Of a DNA stretch of 64,000 nt, positions 15,560 through 24,566 are shown piece after piece; within the stretch, counting starts at the first letter, position 1; every line of letters begins with the position of its first letter. The notes under the pieces are model-generated. The model did no database searches. It was not told the origin of the DNA and was given only the letters and a program-made list of their open reading frames with translations. The translations under genes and the position numbers were made by a program. This stretch comes from Paenibacillus sp. USDA918EY (GTDB taxonomy: Bacteria > Bacillota > Bacilli > Paenibacillales > Paenibacillaceae): positions 434,001 through 498,000 of the forward strand of contig NZ_WTWY01000002.1 in the NCBI RefSeq assembly GCF_009870825.1. Direction: 5' to 3'.

Positions 15560-16990
15560 TTACTGCACAAGACTGGTGATCTGTTTCTTTTTCCATGACA
15601 ACCAATAATACGAATAGACCAAAATCATGCTGACGATAAACGCCGCCGGATACCCCAGCCAGATGCCCCGGATGCCAAGGCTCGTATGGTACGAAAGCAC
15701 GTAAGCGACAGGCACCTCGACGCACCAGATGGAGATGACGCTGAAAATCATCGGCCACAACACGACGCCGCTGGCGCGCATGGTTGCCGCAATAATTTGC
15801 ACATGCCCGAAAATGAGATAACTCCACAACGTAATGACGAGCAGCTCATGGGCGATATTCAGGGTTTCCGGACTGGTGATGAACCAGGACAAAATATTTT
15901 TCGAGAAAATATAAATCGGAATCATCAGCGCTATGCCGATAATATAATTCAGCACGATCCCCGCGCGGATAACCTCTTTCAAACGCCCGTGTTGTTTCGC
16001 CCCGATGGATTGCGCCGCCAGAACCGACACCGTCATCCCGAGGCTGATCGCCGGCATCTGGACGTAGCTCACGACCTGGTTCACCGATCCGTAGGCCGCG
16101 GTGGCATTAGAGCCAAACCGGTTGACGAACACGATGACCGCGATTTCGGACAGAGACACGAGAATCATGCTGACGCTGGACGGGATGCCCAAACGAAGCA
16201 GCAGCTTCAGCATCTCTTTGTTCATGCCCAAATGTCTGCGGACGGAAGCGTCCAGACGAAGCGGGCTTTTTTTCCAATACGTGTACCAAAGCAGCAGCAC
16301 GAACGTAATGACGGTCGAAATCACGTTTGCGTACGCCGCGCCGTAAATCCCGAGTTTCGGCAGGCCAAGCCATCCGAAGATCAGGACCGGCAGGAAAGCC
16401 AGGTTCAGCGCGGTGCTGACGATCAAGGAATAAAACGGCGTTTTGGAATCGCCGGTTCCGCGCATAAACGTCGTATAAACCATATACAGGAACATGACCG
16501 GCAAGCTCCAGAACATAATGCGCGCATAGTGGACCGTGACATCCATAATGTTGGCCGGCGTGCCGACGAGACGCAAAATATCTTCCGTAAAGATGCCGCC
16601 GACGATGGCAAGCACGATGCCGAGCAGGAACGTAAAGGTCATCGTCGTGCCGACGATTGTCTTCAGCTTCTCCATATTCCCCGCGCCATAGGCCTGACCG
16701 ATCAGAATGGCACTGCCTGAACCGATCCCGATCACAAACGAAACGAGCAGGAAAAAGAGCGGGAAAAAGGCCGAAATGGCCGCGAGCGCATCCACCCCGA
16801 TCCAGCGACCGACAACGATCGTGCCGACCAACTGGCCGACGGATTGCAGCGCGTTGCTCAAAATGAGCGGAATCAGAAAAGCAATCATGGCGCGGTACAC
16901 GCCGGACTGCGGTTGAGCATTCATTGGGGACGCGCCTTCGGGCCTTCGGATCTCATCCGCGTGCCCCGCGGCCTGCTGTGAGGAACTCAT
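15560..16990 (-). CDS. MATE family efflux transporter
   Basis: 476 residues with 12 predicted membrane helices. MATE proteins export cationic drugs or metabolites against sodium or protons. Typical segments are LILSNALQSVGQLVGTIVVG in helix 1, FMRGTGDSKTPFY between the two halves, and AYGSVNQVVSYVQMP in the second half. I chose the ATG at 16990, with AAAGGAG about ten bases upstream; 17 further in-frame residues upstream lie in AT-rich sequence. The TetR gene follows on the same strand after 268 bases with its own promoter. The substrate is unknown. A second, only distantly similar MATE gene lies at 45366-46775. Confidence 0.92.
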   Translation of the reverse strand: MSSSQQAAGHADEIRRPEGASPMNAQPQSGVYRAMIAFLIPLILSNALQSVGQLVGTIVVGRWIGVDALAAISAFFPLFFLLVSFVIGIGSGSAILIGQAYGAGNMEKLKTIVGTTMTFTFLLGIVLAIVGGIFTEDILRLVGTPANIMDVTVHYARIMFWSLPVMFLYMVYTTFMRGTGDSKTPFYSLIVSTALNLAFLPVLIFGWLGLPKLGIYGAAYANVISTVITFVLLLWYTYWKKSPLRLDASVRRHLGMNKEMLKLLLRLGIPSSVSMILVSLSEIAVIVFVNRFGSNATAAYGSVNQVVSYVQMPAISLGMTVSVLAAQSIGAKQHGRLKEVIRAGIVLNYIIGIALMIPIYIFSKNILSWFITSPETLNIAHELLVITLWSYLIFGHVQIIAATMRASGVVLWPMIFSVISIWCVEVPVAYVLSYHTSLGIRGIWLGYPAAFIVSMILVYSYYWLSWKKKQITSLVQ

Positions 16991-17172
16991 ATGACAACAT
17001 CTCCTTTTATTAGACAAATAATTCATCGGTTTGAAATTCACTTAGACATTATATTGTATTGTTTGTTATTTATCAATATAGAGGCCGGTATTTTATTTTT
17101 AAAAAAATGTTATCCCAATCCTTCCCGTCATAACTTGTTTTCACACGTATGTTTTGCAAATTCGGATAAAAA

Positions 17173-17210
17173 AAGGTACGCCCTCCCGAAAATCGGAAGA
17201 GACGTACCTT
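17173..17210 (-). terminator. terminator of the FAD-dehydrogenase gene
   Basis: 8-bp stem AAGGTACG/CGTACCTT with a 22-base loop, then TTTTTTT on the minus strand. Confidence 0.75.
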
Positions 17211-17295
17211 AGACAAGCCTCTGGTGATAATCATTTTGGAGCACCGTTCCGCGGCTTTTCCGCCATGTTACAGAGCGCCTTTTCATATCAAATTT

Positions 17296-18726
17296 TTAGA
17301 GTGAATCCACGATGCTGCGCGCAATCCAAACGCCGGCCGCGCCGGCTTGGGCCAAACCGCGGGTAATGCCTGCCCCGTCGCCGCCGCAATACAATCCGCT
17401 GATTTCCGTTTCCAGCGTCTCCGACAGCTTCGGCCGGGCCGAATAAAACTTCGCCTCCACGCCGTAAAACAGCGTATGTTCCGAAGCAATCCCCGGCGTC
17501 ACCTGATCCAGCGCCTGCATCATTTCGATCAAGCTTTTCATCGTATTGTAAGGAAGGACAAGTCCCAAATCGCCCGGCACCGCTTCCTTCAGCGTCGGCT
17601 CCAGGAATCCTTCGCGGATCCGTGCCTCCGTAGAACGTCTGCCGCGCAGAATGTCCCCGTATTTCTGAACGATGATGCCGCCGCCCGACAGGTCATTGGC
17701 CCGCTTGCAAATTTCACGCGCATATTCGTTCGGCTTGTCGAACGGCTCCGTAAACTTGTGCGAGACAAGCAGGGCGAAGTTCGTATTGTTCGATCCGAGC
17801 GCAGGGTCTTTGAAGGAATGGCCGTTGGCCGCCATCGCTCCGGTATGGTTTTCCACCACGACATGGCCCGAAGGATTGCTGCAAAACGTTCGGACCCTTG
17901 TTCCTACCGACGTGTTGAAAATAAACTTCCCTTCATATAAATGTTCGTTGATCTCCCGCATGACGACATCCGACGTTTCCACGCGGACGCCGACGTCAAC
18001 CTGGTTGTTGTACATTTTCAACCGGCGTTTTTTCAGGATCGAGGTCAGCCAGACCGAACCGTCCCGCCCAGGCGCGATCATGACGCGGTCAGCTTCGTAC
18101 GTCTCCCCGTTTTTGAGCACGATGCCGTGCACCGTATGCGTGCCCCCGTCTTTGCTCGTGACGATGTCCTCGACTTCGGCTTTAAACATCATATCGATGC
18201 GCGTTTTCAAAAACTCGTATATCGATTTCAGGATCTCCAGGTTCTGCTCGGTTCCGAGATGCCGCACCTGCGCCCGCAGCAGCTTCAGTCCGGCGGCATA
18301 ACCGCGCTGCTCGATGCTCCGGATGACGTCGGTCGTCGGATCGGTGATGTTCGTCGTCGCTCCGTGCTCCAAATTGAGCGCGTCCACATAGCGGATCAGC
18401 TCCATGACCTTGGAGGGAGACAAATAATCCGTCAGCCAGCCGCCAAATTCGGTCGTGATGTTGAACTTCCCGTCGCTGTATGCGCCTGCGCCCCCGAAAC
18501 CTGCGGTGATCGAGCAAGCGGGCACGCAGCCGGCAAATTCCTTCCGGCCTCCTGCAGGCGGACATAACTTGATTTTGTCTTCCAATATCGGACAACTGCG
18601 GCGGTAAATATCATGTCCTTTATCCACCAGCAGCACCTTCAAATGCGGAGCTTTCAGCACAAATTCATAACAGGCGAAAATGCCGGCCGGACCGGCCCCA
18701 ACAACAATCACGTCATATTTGTTCAT
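17296..18726 (-). CDS. FAD-dependent dehydrogenase (COG2509-like), riboswitch-controlled
   Basis: 476 residues. A Rossmann FAD motif starts the protein (VIVVGAGPAGIFACYE), and GLYCGGDGAGITRGLAQAGA near the end is the second FAD-binding segment. A Cys-containing stretch (CPPAGGRKEFAGCVPACS, about 62-79) follows the first. The family is an uncharacterised group of FAD-dependent dehydrogenases. I chose the ATG at 18726 with CAGGAGG six bases upstream; the longer open frame runs into the riboswitch leader. A purine riboswitch and terminator precede it on the same transcript, so expression should fall when guanine is abundant. This suggests a link to purine metabolism that the protein family alone would not give. 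Confidence 0.85.
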   Translation of the reverse strand: MNKYDVIVVGAGPAGIFACYEFVLKAPHLKVLLVDKGHDIYRRSCPILEDKIKLCPPAGGRKEFAGCVPACSITAGFGGAGAYSDGKFNITTEFGGWLTDYLSPSKVMELIRYVDALNLEHGATTNITDPTTDVIRSIEQRGYAAGLKLLRAQVRHLGTEQNLEILKSIYEFLKTRIDMMFKAEVEDIVTSKDGGTHTVHGIVLKNGETYEADRVMIAPGRDGSVWLTSILKKRRLKMYNNQVDVGVRVETSDVVMREINEHLYEGKFIFNTSVGTRVRTFCSNPSGHVVVENHTGAMAANGHSFKDPALGSNNTNFALLVSHKFTEPFDKPNEYAREICKRANDLSGGGIIVQKYGDILRGRRSTEARIREGFLEPTLKEAVPGDLGLVLPYNTMKSLIEMMQALDQVTPGIASEHTLFYGVEAKFYSARPKLSETLETEISGLYCGGDGAGITRGLAQAGAAGVWIARSIVDSL

Positions 18727-18838
18727 CGTGAACCTCCTGAAAGTATGAGTAGTCGGATTTGGCCTCCGCAGGACTCTTCGCGTTCCTTGACCCATCAACG
18801 GGGTGCCCGGCGGCGTCCCGACAAATTTCCATAAGCGC

Positions 18839-18888
18839 AAAAAAAATCCCCGGCCGAGGAACAGGTATGCCAAAAAGCAAGCCTGTTC
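18839..18888 (-). terminator. riboswitch expression platform (terminator plus competing hairpin)
   Basis: On the minus strand a GAACAGG/CCTGTTC hairpin is followed at once by a short GC-rich hairpin (TCCTCGGCCGGGGA) and eight T residues. The first hairpin uses the bases of the 3' strand of aptamer helix P1, so aptamer and hairpin exclude each other. A ligand-induced terminator is the likely logic (inference). Confidence 0.65.
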
Positions 18889-18951
18889 GTAGCCAGAGAT
18901 TTACGGTCTCTTGTAGAAACCCTCAAACCATATCAATGAGGATATACGAAC
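18885..18951 (-). promoter_or_regulatory. purine riboswitch aptamer, guanine type
   Basis: Read on the minus strand. P1 is GTTCGTA paired with TACGAAC (7 bp). Loop L2 is GATATGG and loop L3 is CCGTAAA, the canonical kissing loops; P3 is AGAGA/TCTCT; junction J2/3 is GTTTCTAC. The junction J3/1 reads GGCTA, with C at the position that pairs with the ligand (C74 in xpt numbering), which specifies guanine or hypoxanthine rather than adenine. It sits in the leader of the FAD-dependent dehydrogenase gene. Confidence 0.9.
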
Positions 18952-18980
18952 GATCTCTATCTATGAGCAACAACATTGTT

Positions 18981-19009
18981 AAGTTTACCGGACAAAAACG
19001 AATGTGTCA
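18981..19009 (-). promoter_or_regulatory. promoter of the riboswitch transcript
   Basis: Consensus -35 TTGACA, 17-base spacer, -10 TAAACT on the minus strand, about 30 bases before the aptamer. Confidence 0.75.
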
Positions 19010-19254
19010 ATGATTTATTAGAACATAGTTCGTGTTTAACGGTATTGTAGTCCATAAAAAAATCTATTCGGCATGAAAATTCGATAAAATCCGAACATTA
19101 GGCAAGGAACAAGACCGATTCCTTTCTTTCCCCGCATTCCATGCATTTTTCACGCTATTGAAAAAGACGGCAAACGGGGTTATGATGTATCCGCTTCCAT
19201 ATAATTCGGCACCGGGTTTTATTCATCCCAACGTAATGTGAGGAGGTCATCCAA

Positions 19255-19662
19255 ATGATCAAACGGATCGGGCATCTGGCTTTTGACGTGGCGGATATGG
19301 AAAAGTCCCTGCATTTTTACTGCGGCGTTCTCGGCTTTCAAAAGGCTTTTTCTATCGAAGACGACCAAGGGAACCCCTGGATCGAGTACATTAAAGTGGC
19401 TGACGGCCAGTTTATCGAACTGTTTTACGGCGGGCAGCAGAAGCCTGAACGGCCGGAGCGGCCCATCGGCTTTTCTCATTTATGCCTCGAAGTCGACAGC
19501 ATCGAAGAAATCGCGGCCCATCTGAAAAAGAACGGCGTCGCCCTCGACGTGGAGCCGCAGCAGGGAAAAGATCTGAACTGGCAGTGCTGGGCGCGGGATC
19601 CTGACGGCAATCGGATCGAATTCATGGAAATGCACCCGGATTCGCAGCAGATGAAAGCTTAA
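19255..19662 (+). CDS. VOC family protein (glyoxalase/dioxygenase superfamily)
   Basis: 135 residues, one VOC module built of two beta-alpha-beta3 units. IGHLAFDVADMEKSLHFYCG gives the first metal-ligand His, FSHLCLEVDS the second half, and DPDGNRIEFME the C-terminal Glu ligand; FIELFYGG supplies another Glu. Members act as lyases, isomerases or resistance proteins, and sequence does not separate these. A strong GAGGAGGT lies seven bases before the ATG. It is a single gene ending at a shared terminator with the convergent GAP1-like gene. Confidence 0.9.
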   Translation: MIKRIGHLAFDVADMEKSLHFYCGVLGFQKAFSIEDDQGNPWIEYIKVADGQFIELFYGGQQKPERPERPIGFSHLCLEVDSIEEIAAHLKKNGVALDVEPQQGKDLNWQCWARDPDGNRIEFMEMHPDSQQMKA

Positions 19663-19674
19663 GGATAAAAAAAT

Positions 19675-19712
19675 AAAGAGTGTCCGTCCGTCATGCGGAT
19701 CAGGACACTCTT
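19675..19712. terminator. bidirectional terminator, VOC / GAP1-like gene
   Basis: An 11-bp stem AAAGAGTGTCC/GGACACTCTTT with T-rich flanks in the plus direction and A/T-rich flanks in the other. Confidence 0.8.
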
Positions 19713-19735
19713 TTCGTTGATGTCACGTCGATCGA

Positions 19736-22700
19736 TCAATTTCCCGTATCTTGCGTGCCGGTTTGCGAACCGTCCTCCGTGCCGCTGCTTCCCGCGGCAT
19801 TTTGGTCGTCCGAATTTTGCGCGCCGTCCCCGGAAACCGCCGTTTTGCCGAGCTGGTCTTCCGGTATGATGGCGTAAGGCACGTTGTCGACCAGCACTTG
19901 ATCGACTTTGTTCAGGTCAAGCTTTTTGATGAGCTTGAGCGTTACCGTGCTCGTATAAGCTTCGGGGCCGTCGGTCTCCGTCGTCCCGGCATCCCCGCTG
20001 CCAACGGCGTTATCCGTTCCGTTTCCGGAGTTTCCGGAAGTGCCGGATGCACCCGCGCCTTTCTGATCGGTTGCGGTTCCATCCAATGCGGCGGAGCCGT
20101 CCGAATTTCCGGTCCGGGTTGCTGTGCCGTCCGTGCCGGACGCGACGTCCGAACCCTTCGCCGTCCCGTCGGTTCCGGTTTGCCCGGCGCCGGTTCCCGT
20201 TCCGGAGGCCGAGCCCGCCCCCTGATCCGATGCCGGTTGTTCTGCGCAGGCATGAACCAGCTTCGGCGTCGGAACCTCCAAAATGATGCTTCCGTCTTTC
20301 CCCATCACCGTCACTTCATTCGCCGCGAAGTCGCGGCAGGACGCCGGCTGCTTGAAATGGAATACAAGCTGGGTCACGCGGGTTTTGTCCGCGTTTTTGA
20401 TCGTTTTGGTCGTTAAGACAGGCACTTCCTTCTCGATCTTTGGCGTTTCCGGCGGCGTCTCCGGCTTATCCTGCTGTGCGGTTCCCGTTGCGGGCGTTTT
20501 CGTCTCGGCATTAGCCGGCTTATCCGGTTCTTTCTTGAATCCTCCGTTGGCCTGCATGACGATCAGCATGCCGCCGATCACGACGATCATCAGCATCAGC
20601 ACGGCGCTCAGCCTGAACACCCGGGGGTTGCCGCGGAAAAACTTGACGAGCGGCGACGCCAGTTCATATTTAATTTTGTCGTAGACCGGTTTCAGCTCCG
20701 GAGCGGCCGTATCGAAATATTTCCGCACGTTTTCTTTGTTTTTGAATGCGTCCGTATCGTATTTCTGAAAATATCCCATAATTGCCGTCGCATAAGCCGG
20801 TACTAATCCCCGCGGGCGGACGAACGCAGACTCCTTCGCGGACCATTCGATAAACTCGTAGACCGTCTCCGGTTGCGGGGCATGTTTATGCAAAAATTCC
20901 ATCAGCCCGTTATAATCCACAGCCCCTGTAGCGACGTCATAGCAGAAAGCAAGGGTGATGCTGCCGAAACGGGATGGTCCCACTTCTTTCCGCAGCCAGC
21001 TCTGGGCGATCCGCTGAACTTCGTCCCGCTCCTCCGGAGACAATCCTCTAAAAAGGGAGGCCTCCGGATAAGGACTCGAAAACCACTGGTGCGCCGCCAG
21101 CATGACCTCCGCTTTCGAACGGGTGCGGGAATCAAACCGGGATACCCATGAGCGGAATTCCTTCGGATTGTTCAAAAATCCGATTTGCAGCAGCTGCTCT
21201 TTCGTAATCTTGTCGAGCTGAACGTCTTTCAGAAGGAACAGGTTCGCCGCGTACATCAGCCTGTCGACGAAAAACGAACCCCCTTCCACCAACGAAAAAC
21301 CATGCTGCGGGTCTTGGTCCAGCTCATCCAGCTGATCCAGCACCTGGTTCACGGCTTTAACCGGTTCCGCTTCCTTGCGAAGCTTGTCCACCAGCTGGTT
21401 TTCGGCGGTTTGAACGAAAAAGTCGCTGTGCAGGACAACCGGATGCGACGTCACCCAATGATGCAGCAGGTCCGCGACGTCCCGCGCTTTCTGCGCTTTT
21501 TTCAGCCGGTTTTCAATATATGGATTAAACAGCAGCTTCGGCAGGCCCGGACTGGCGAGCACCCGGCCGAAAAAGGCCGCGAACAGGTCCGGGTCGCTTT
21601 CGATCAGCCCGTAGATCGGGGACAACACATCCTTGCGCCCGAGCGTAATGGCGTTGTTCAACGTGCGGATAAAATACTCTATGATCTTCCGTTCGCTGTG
21701 CTTTTTGTCGACCCGGTAATAATCCTTGATGCATTCCAGAACTTCAAGCTCGGGGAGCTCCCCTTGCTTCACCCGGTCGAATTCCAGATCGAAGCTGGCG
21801 AGGAACAGGTCGTTAAGCCGCATTTTTGCAGGCAGGGCGTCCGCCGGCGTCAAATAATCCAGCATAGCCCGGAGCACGCTCAGCCTGTTCGGCTCGTACA
21901 GCTCCAGGTTGCCTTCCTCCATCTGGAAAAGCACGGCAAGCTCATGATAGCTTGCGATCGCGATTTGGCGGATCGGTTCCATGTCTTTAAGCATCCGGGC
22001 GGCAAAATCGTAAAAGCGTTCCGCACGCTCCGCATTGCCAAGATTCGCCCATGCAAAATCCAAATAAGGCTGGTCATCCCAGTCCAAATCCGTGTTTAAC
22101 ACGCGTCCCGCCGCCAGCTCGAACAGAAAATCCTTTTCGATGCTGCGGTCGTTCAAGCGCAGGCTTCCCTTTTCCACGAACATGATCTGGATGCCTTTTT
22201 TGCTCTGCGGCTCCCGGGCGTAAGTCTGAAACCCGAGATGGCGGCGGACGCCGTAAGGCAAACTGGCGAACAGCAGCATGAGCAGCCGCTTCGCTTTTTC
22301 GGACAGCTGCTCGATCTCCACATCCAGCACGACATAGACCTTCTTCTTGCCGGCCACCGAAGCCATCGCGGCAAACAGCAGCTGCTTGAACACCTGCTCG
22401 TCGATTTTAAGCTCCTGGAGCAGCCCAAGCCCCTCATCCCTGGTCGGGTGACCGCCATGCTCCATGGCCGGGATCGCGGGCAGTTCCGGAAGGTCCATTC
22501 CCTGCTCGATATCGTACCGTTCGGCAAACGAAGCGTTCAGCCAGGTACGGTAATCCGTTTCCGGCGAATCTTTGAAATCTGCGGGAATGACGTAGTTATG
22601 CGTAAAAAAGGCGCTGCGCAGACCCGTAAAATCCGCCGGCTGGTATACACTCCGCCCGACGATCGTTTCGCCGGACTCGGTATGGATGACATGCAGGGAG

Positions 22701-22909
22701 TCCGGATATTCCTGCCCTTCCTTTTCCGCCCGTGCCGTAAGCTCCGCCGGAGCATCGTATTGGCAGTACGGATGAAGCACTTTTTTGATATAAGCATGAT
22801 CCAGTCCCGTGGAACGGGCGATGGTGTCAAACCCTTCGTTATCACGGAAAATGCCCCGCCGCTCGCGCGTATACATCTGCTGCTGCACTACATTCGGGGG
22901 TAACATCAT
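19736..22909 (-). CDS. GAP1-like (GTPase-associated) membrane protein
   Basis: 1057 residues. The N-terminus (QQQMYTRERRGIFRDNEGFD, about 8-27) looks like the GAP1-N2 type of GTPase-associated protein 1. A long helical cytosolic middle follows, then one membrane segment (about 763-783, LMLMIVVIGGMLIVM) and a roughly 275-residue tail outside the membrane. Within the tail, about 875-985 is low-complexity Gly/Ser/Thr/Ala/Asp sequence with many TGT, GTD and SGN triplets. The gene overlaps the stop of the GTPase gene by four bases (ATGA), so the two are translationally coupled, as expected for a GTPase and its partner. It is the last gene of the operon. The GAP1 name comes from family knowledge; its function is unknown. 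Confidence 0.75.
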   Translation of the reverse strand: MMLPPNVVQQQMYTRERRGIFRDNEGFDTIARSTGLDHAYIKKVLHPYCQYDAPAELTARAEKEGQEYPDSLHVIHTESGETIVGRSVYQPADFTGLRSAFFTHNYVIPADFKDSPETDYRTWLNASFAERYDIEQGMDLPELPAIPAMEHGGHPTRDEGLGLLQELKIDEQVFKQLLFAAMASVAGKKKVYVVLDVEIEQLSEKAKRLLMLLFASLPYGVRRHLGFQTYAREPQSKKGIQIMFVEKGSLRLNDRSIEKDFLFELAAGRVLNTDLDWDDQPYLDFAWANLGNAERAERFYDFAARMLKDMEPIRQIAIASYHELAVLFQMEEGNLELYEPNRLSVLRAMLDYLTPADALPAKMRLNDLFLASFDLEFDRVKQGELPELEVLECIKDYYRVDKKHSERKIIEYFIRTLNNAITLGRKDVLSPIYGLIESDPDLFAAFFGRVLASPGLPKLLFNPYIENRLKKAQKARDVADLLHHWVTSHPVVLHSDFFVQTAENQLVDKLRKEAEPVKAVNQVLDQLDELDQDPQHGFSLVEGGSFFVDRLMYAANLFLLKDVQLDKITKEQLLQIGFLNNPKEFRSWVSRFDSRTRSKAEVMLAAHQWFSSPYPEASLFRGLSPEERDEVQRIAQSWLRKEVGPSRFGSITLAFCYDVATGAVDYNGLMEFLHKHAPQPETVYEFIEWSAKESAFVRPRGLVPAYATAIMGYFQKYDTDAFKNKENVRKYFDTAAPELKPVYDKIKYELASPLVKFFRGNPRVFRLSAVLMLMIVVIGGMLIVMQANGGFKKEPDKPANAETKTPATGTAQQDKPETPPETPKIEKEVPVLTTKTIKNADKTRVTQLVFHFKQPASCRDFAANEVTVMGKDGSIILEVPTPKLVHACAEQPASDQGAGSASGTGTGAGQTGTDGTAKGSDVASGTDGTATRTGNSDGSAALDGTATDQKGAGASGTSGNSGNGTDNAVGSGDAGTTETDGPEAYTSTVTLKLIKKLDLNKVDQVLVDNVPYAIIPEDQLGKTAVSGDGAQNSDDQNAAGSSGTEDGSQTGTQDTGN

Positions 22910-24168
22910 GCGTCTTCTCTCCCCTCTATGTAATTCAGCTTATACATCAGCCAGATAAACGGCTCATCCACGCGGATCGGGCTGACGACGGACTGCATTT
23001 TTTGGTTGACCGGGTTGCTGCCAAGCGCCGATACCGCAAAATACGCCGTATTGGAAAAATACACATCCATCGTTCCTTTGAACGGACGGTCCACCTTTTC
23101 GATGAAGCGGCGGATCTCGCCGTCGATATTTTCGAATTCGGTCAAATTGAGCGCCTTGCGGTGCACCATGTTGTGGAACACGTTGCTGTTCGATTTGATG
23201 TACTCGCCTTCCTCGTCCTTCAAGGAATGGAGCATATCGCTTTTGGTCAGCACCACGGCGGTCGGAATATCGGTTTTGCCCTTATCCTCGTAAGCGATAA
23301 AATCGCCGAACAGCGTCAGCACCACGTCGCGCGGCTCGTCGTACTGCGATACCCATTCCCCCGGCTCGTCGCCCATCTGGATGCGGATTTTATCGCGGAT
23401 GGAGCGGATTTGCAGCGGATCGACCATAAACAGGATGCCCGCCGAATTTTTGATATGCTGGCCGTGCAGGCCGAGATAATCCTCGTCGACCATTCCTTCC
23501 CCCGCCACGTCGAAAAACACCAGCGTCAGCGGCGGTTTGCTCTCGTCCTTAAACACGAATTGGAAAATAAAAGGCTCCTGCATCTTTTCCTTCTGCGTCG
23601 AGGCAAGCAGGTCACCGCGTTCAAACAGCGGCTCCTCGTACATCGTCCGGAATTTTCGGCTGATTTCCGCGTTCAGCGGCATGCATGCCGCATTGAAATG
23701 ATCGGCCGTCGAATGCTGAAGCGTATGGATCAGCGACGTCATATACACGGATTTCCCGACCTGGGAAGCGCCGATGATCGAAATGATGTTGCTCGGCACC
23801 TTGCCGGACGTGACCGGAAGCTCGTTATGGCATTTCGGGCACAGCCGGTGGCGCGTAACCACCCCATAGCGGTCATTCAGCCCGACAAGGACATGGTCGG
23901 AATAAATGTGACGTTCCACAGGAATATCGCCTGGCCGCAAAATGGCTTCCATATCATACACCGAATCAAGGCCGAAGCGCTCCCGGTACCGGTTCAGCAC
24001 CTCATCCTCCTGCAGCGCATAATCCTCGTCATCGTCCCGGCTGTGGGCCGCGCGGAAGACGACATCGTCCGGCGCGAACTTGCTGAAGCAGTACGGACAC
24101 ACAATATCGTAAAAAAGCGGCTTTGGCTCGGCGATCGGTTTCTTTTTGAACATATTGAAAATGCCCAT
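22906..24168 (-). CDS. zinc-ribbon TRAFAC-type GTPase (double-GTPase-like)
   Basis: 420 residues. CPYC (24-27) and CPKC (110-113) form a split zinc ribbon around a charged insertion. The GTPase core shows Walker A GASQVGKS (133-140), a DVAGEG Walker B/switch segment (220-225) and a TKSD base-specificity motif (308-311). It resembles the GTPases described next to GAP1 proteins in bacterial conflict-type loci. I chose the ATG at 24168 with GGGGGAG ten bases upstream, not an upstream in-frame ATG in AT-rich sequence. No membrane segment, so it is cytosolic or membrane-recruited. It is coupled to the GAP1-like gene by a 4-base overlap and separated from the 215-residue gene by the 245-bp repeat block. 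Confidence 0.85.
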   Translation of the reverse strand: MGIFNMFKKKPIAEPKPLFYDIVCPYCFSKFAPDDVVFRAAHSRDDDEDYALQEDEVLNRYRERFGLDSVYDMEAILRPGDIPVERHIYSDHVLVGLNDRYGVVTRHRLCPKCHNELPVTSGKVPSNIISIIGASQVGKSVYMTSLIHTLQHSTADHFNAACMPLNAEISRKFRTMYEEPLFERGDLLASTQKEKMQEPFIFQFVFKDESKPPLTLVFFDVAGEGMVDEDYLGLHGQHIKNSAGILFMVDPLQIRSIRDKIRIQMGDEPGEWVSQYDEPRDVVLTLFGDFIAYEDKGKTDIPTAVVLTKSDMLHSLKDEEGEYIKSNSNVFHNMVHRKALNLTEFENIDGEIRRFIEKVDRPFKGTMDVYFSNTAYFAVSALGSNPVNQKMQSVVSPIRVDEPFIWLMYKLNYIEGREDA

Positions 24169-24258
24169 TGGTTTTCTTTCTCCCCCTTTGCCTGGTGGGT
24201 TGCAACGTTGGCGGCCTTCAAGCTGCCCTTGCGTATGGATCATCATATCAAAAATCAT

Positions 24259-24566
24259 ATTAAAAGTTCAGTATGAAGCTTTTAATGGAATGTTTCATTT
24301 ATGTTATTAAAACTTCACGCTATAAGTAAGGCTTATGCTAAGCACGGTGCAAGGCGCCGCTGCGATGAAGGAACGTTCTTCCGATCTTGGGCTCAGATAC
24401 GATTCGTGCCCTTTCGCTGCCCTTGCCTCGTATCCATCTTCCTACTACATTATACTTCCTAAAGCAAGAAACTTCTCGTTTGGGGTGTGGGGGCTCCGTA
24501 AAATCCTATTCTAGCAATGTTTCTGACCTTATACTCCTTCGAATCGGGAATTTACATGGAGCGTCC
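24259..24566. other. non-coding stretch before the repeat block
   Basis: About 300 bases upstream of the GTPase gene, AT-rich near the gene. I see no open frame with a ribosome site and no confident promoter. Confidence 0.4.
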
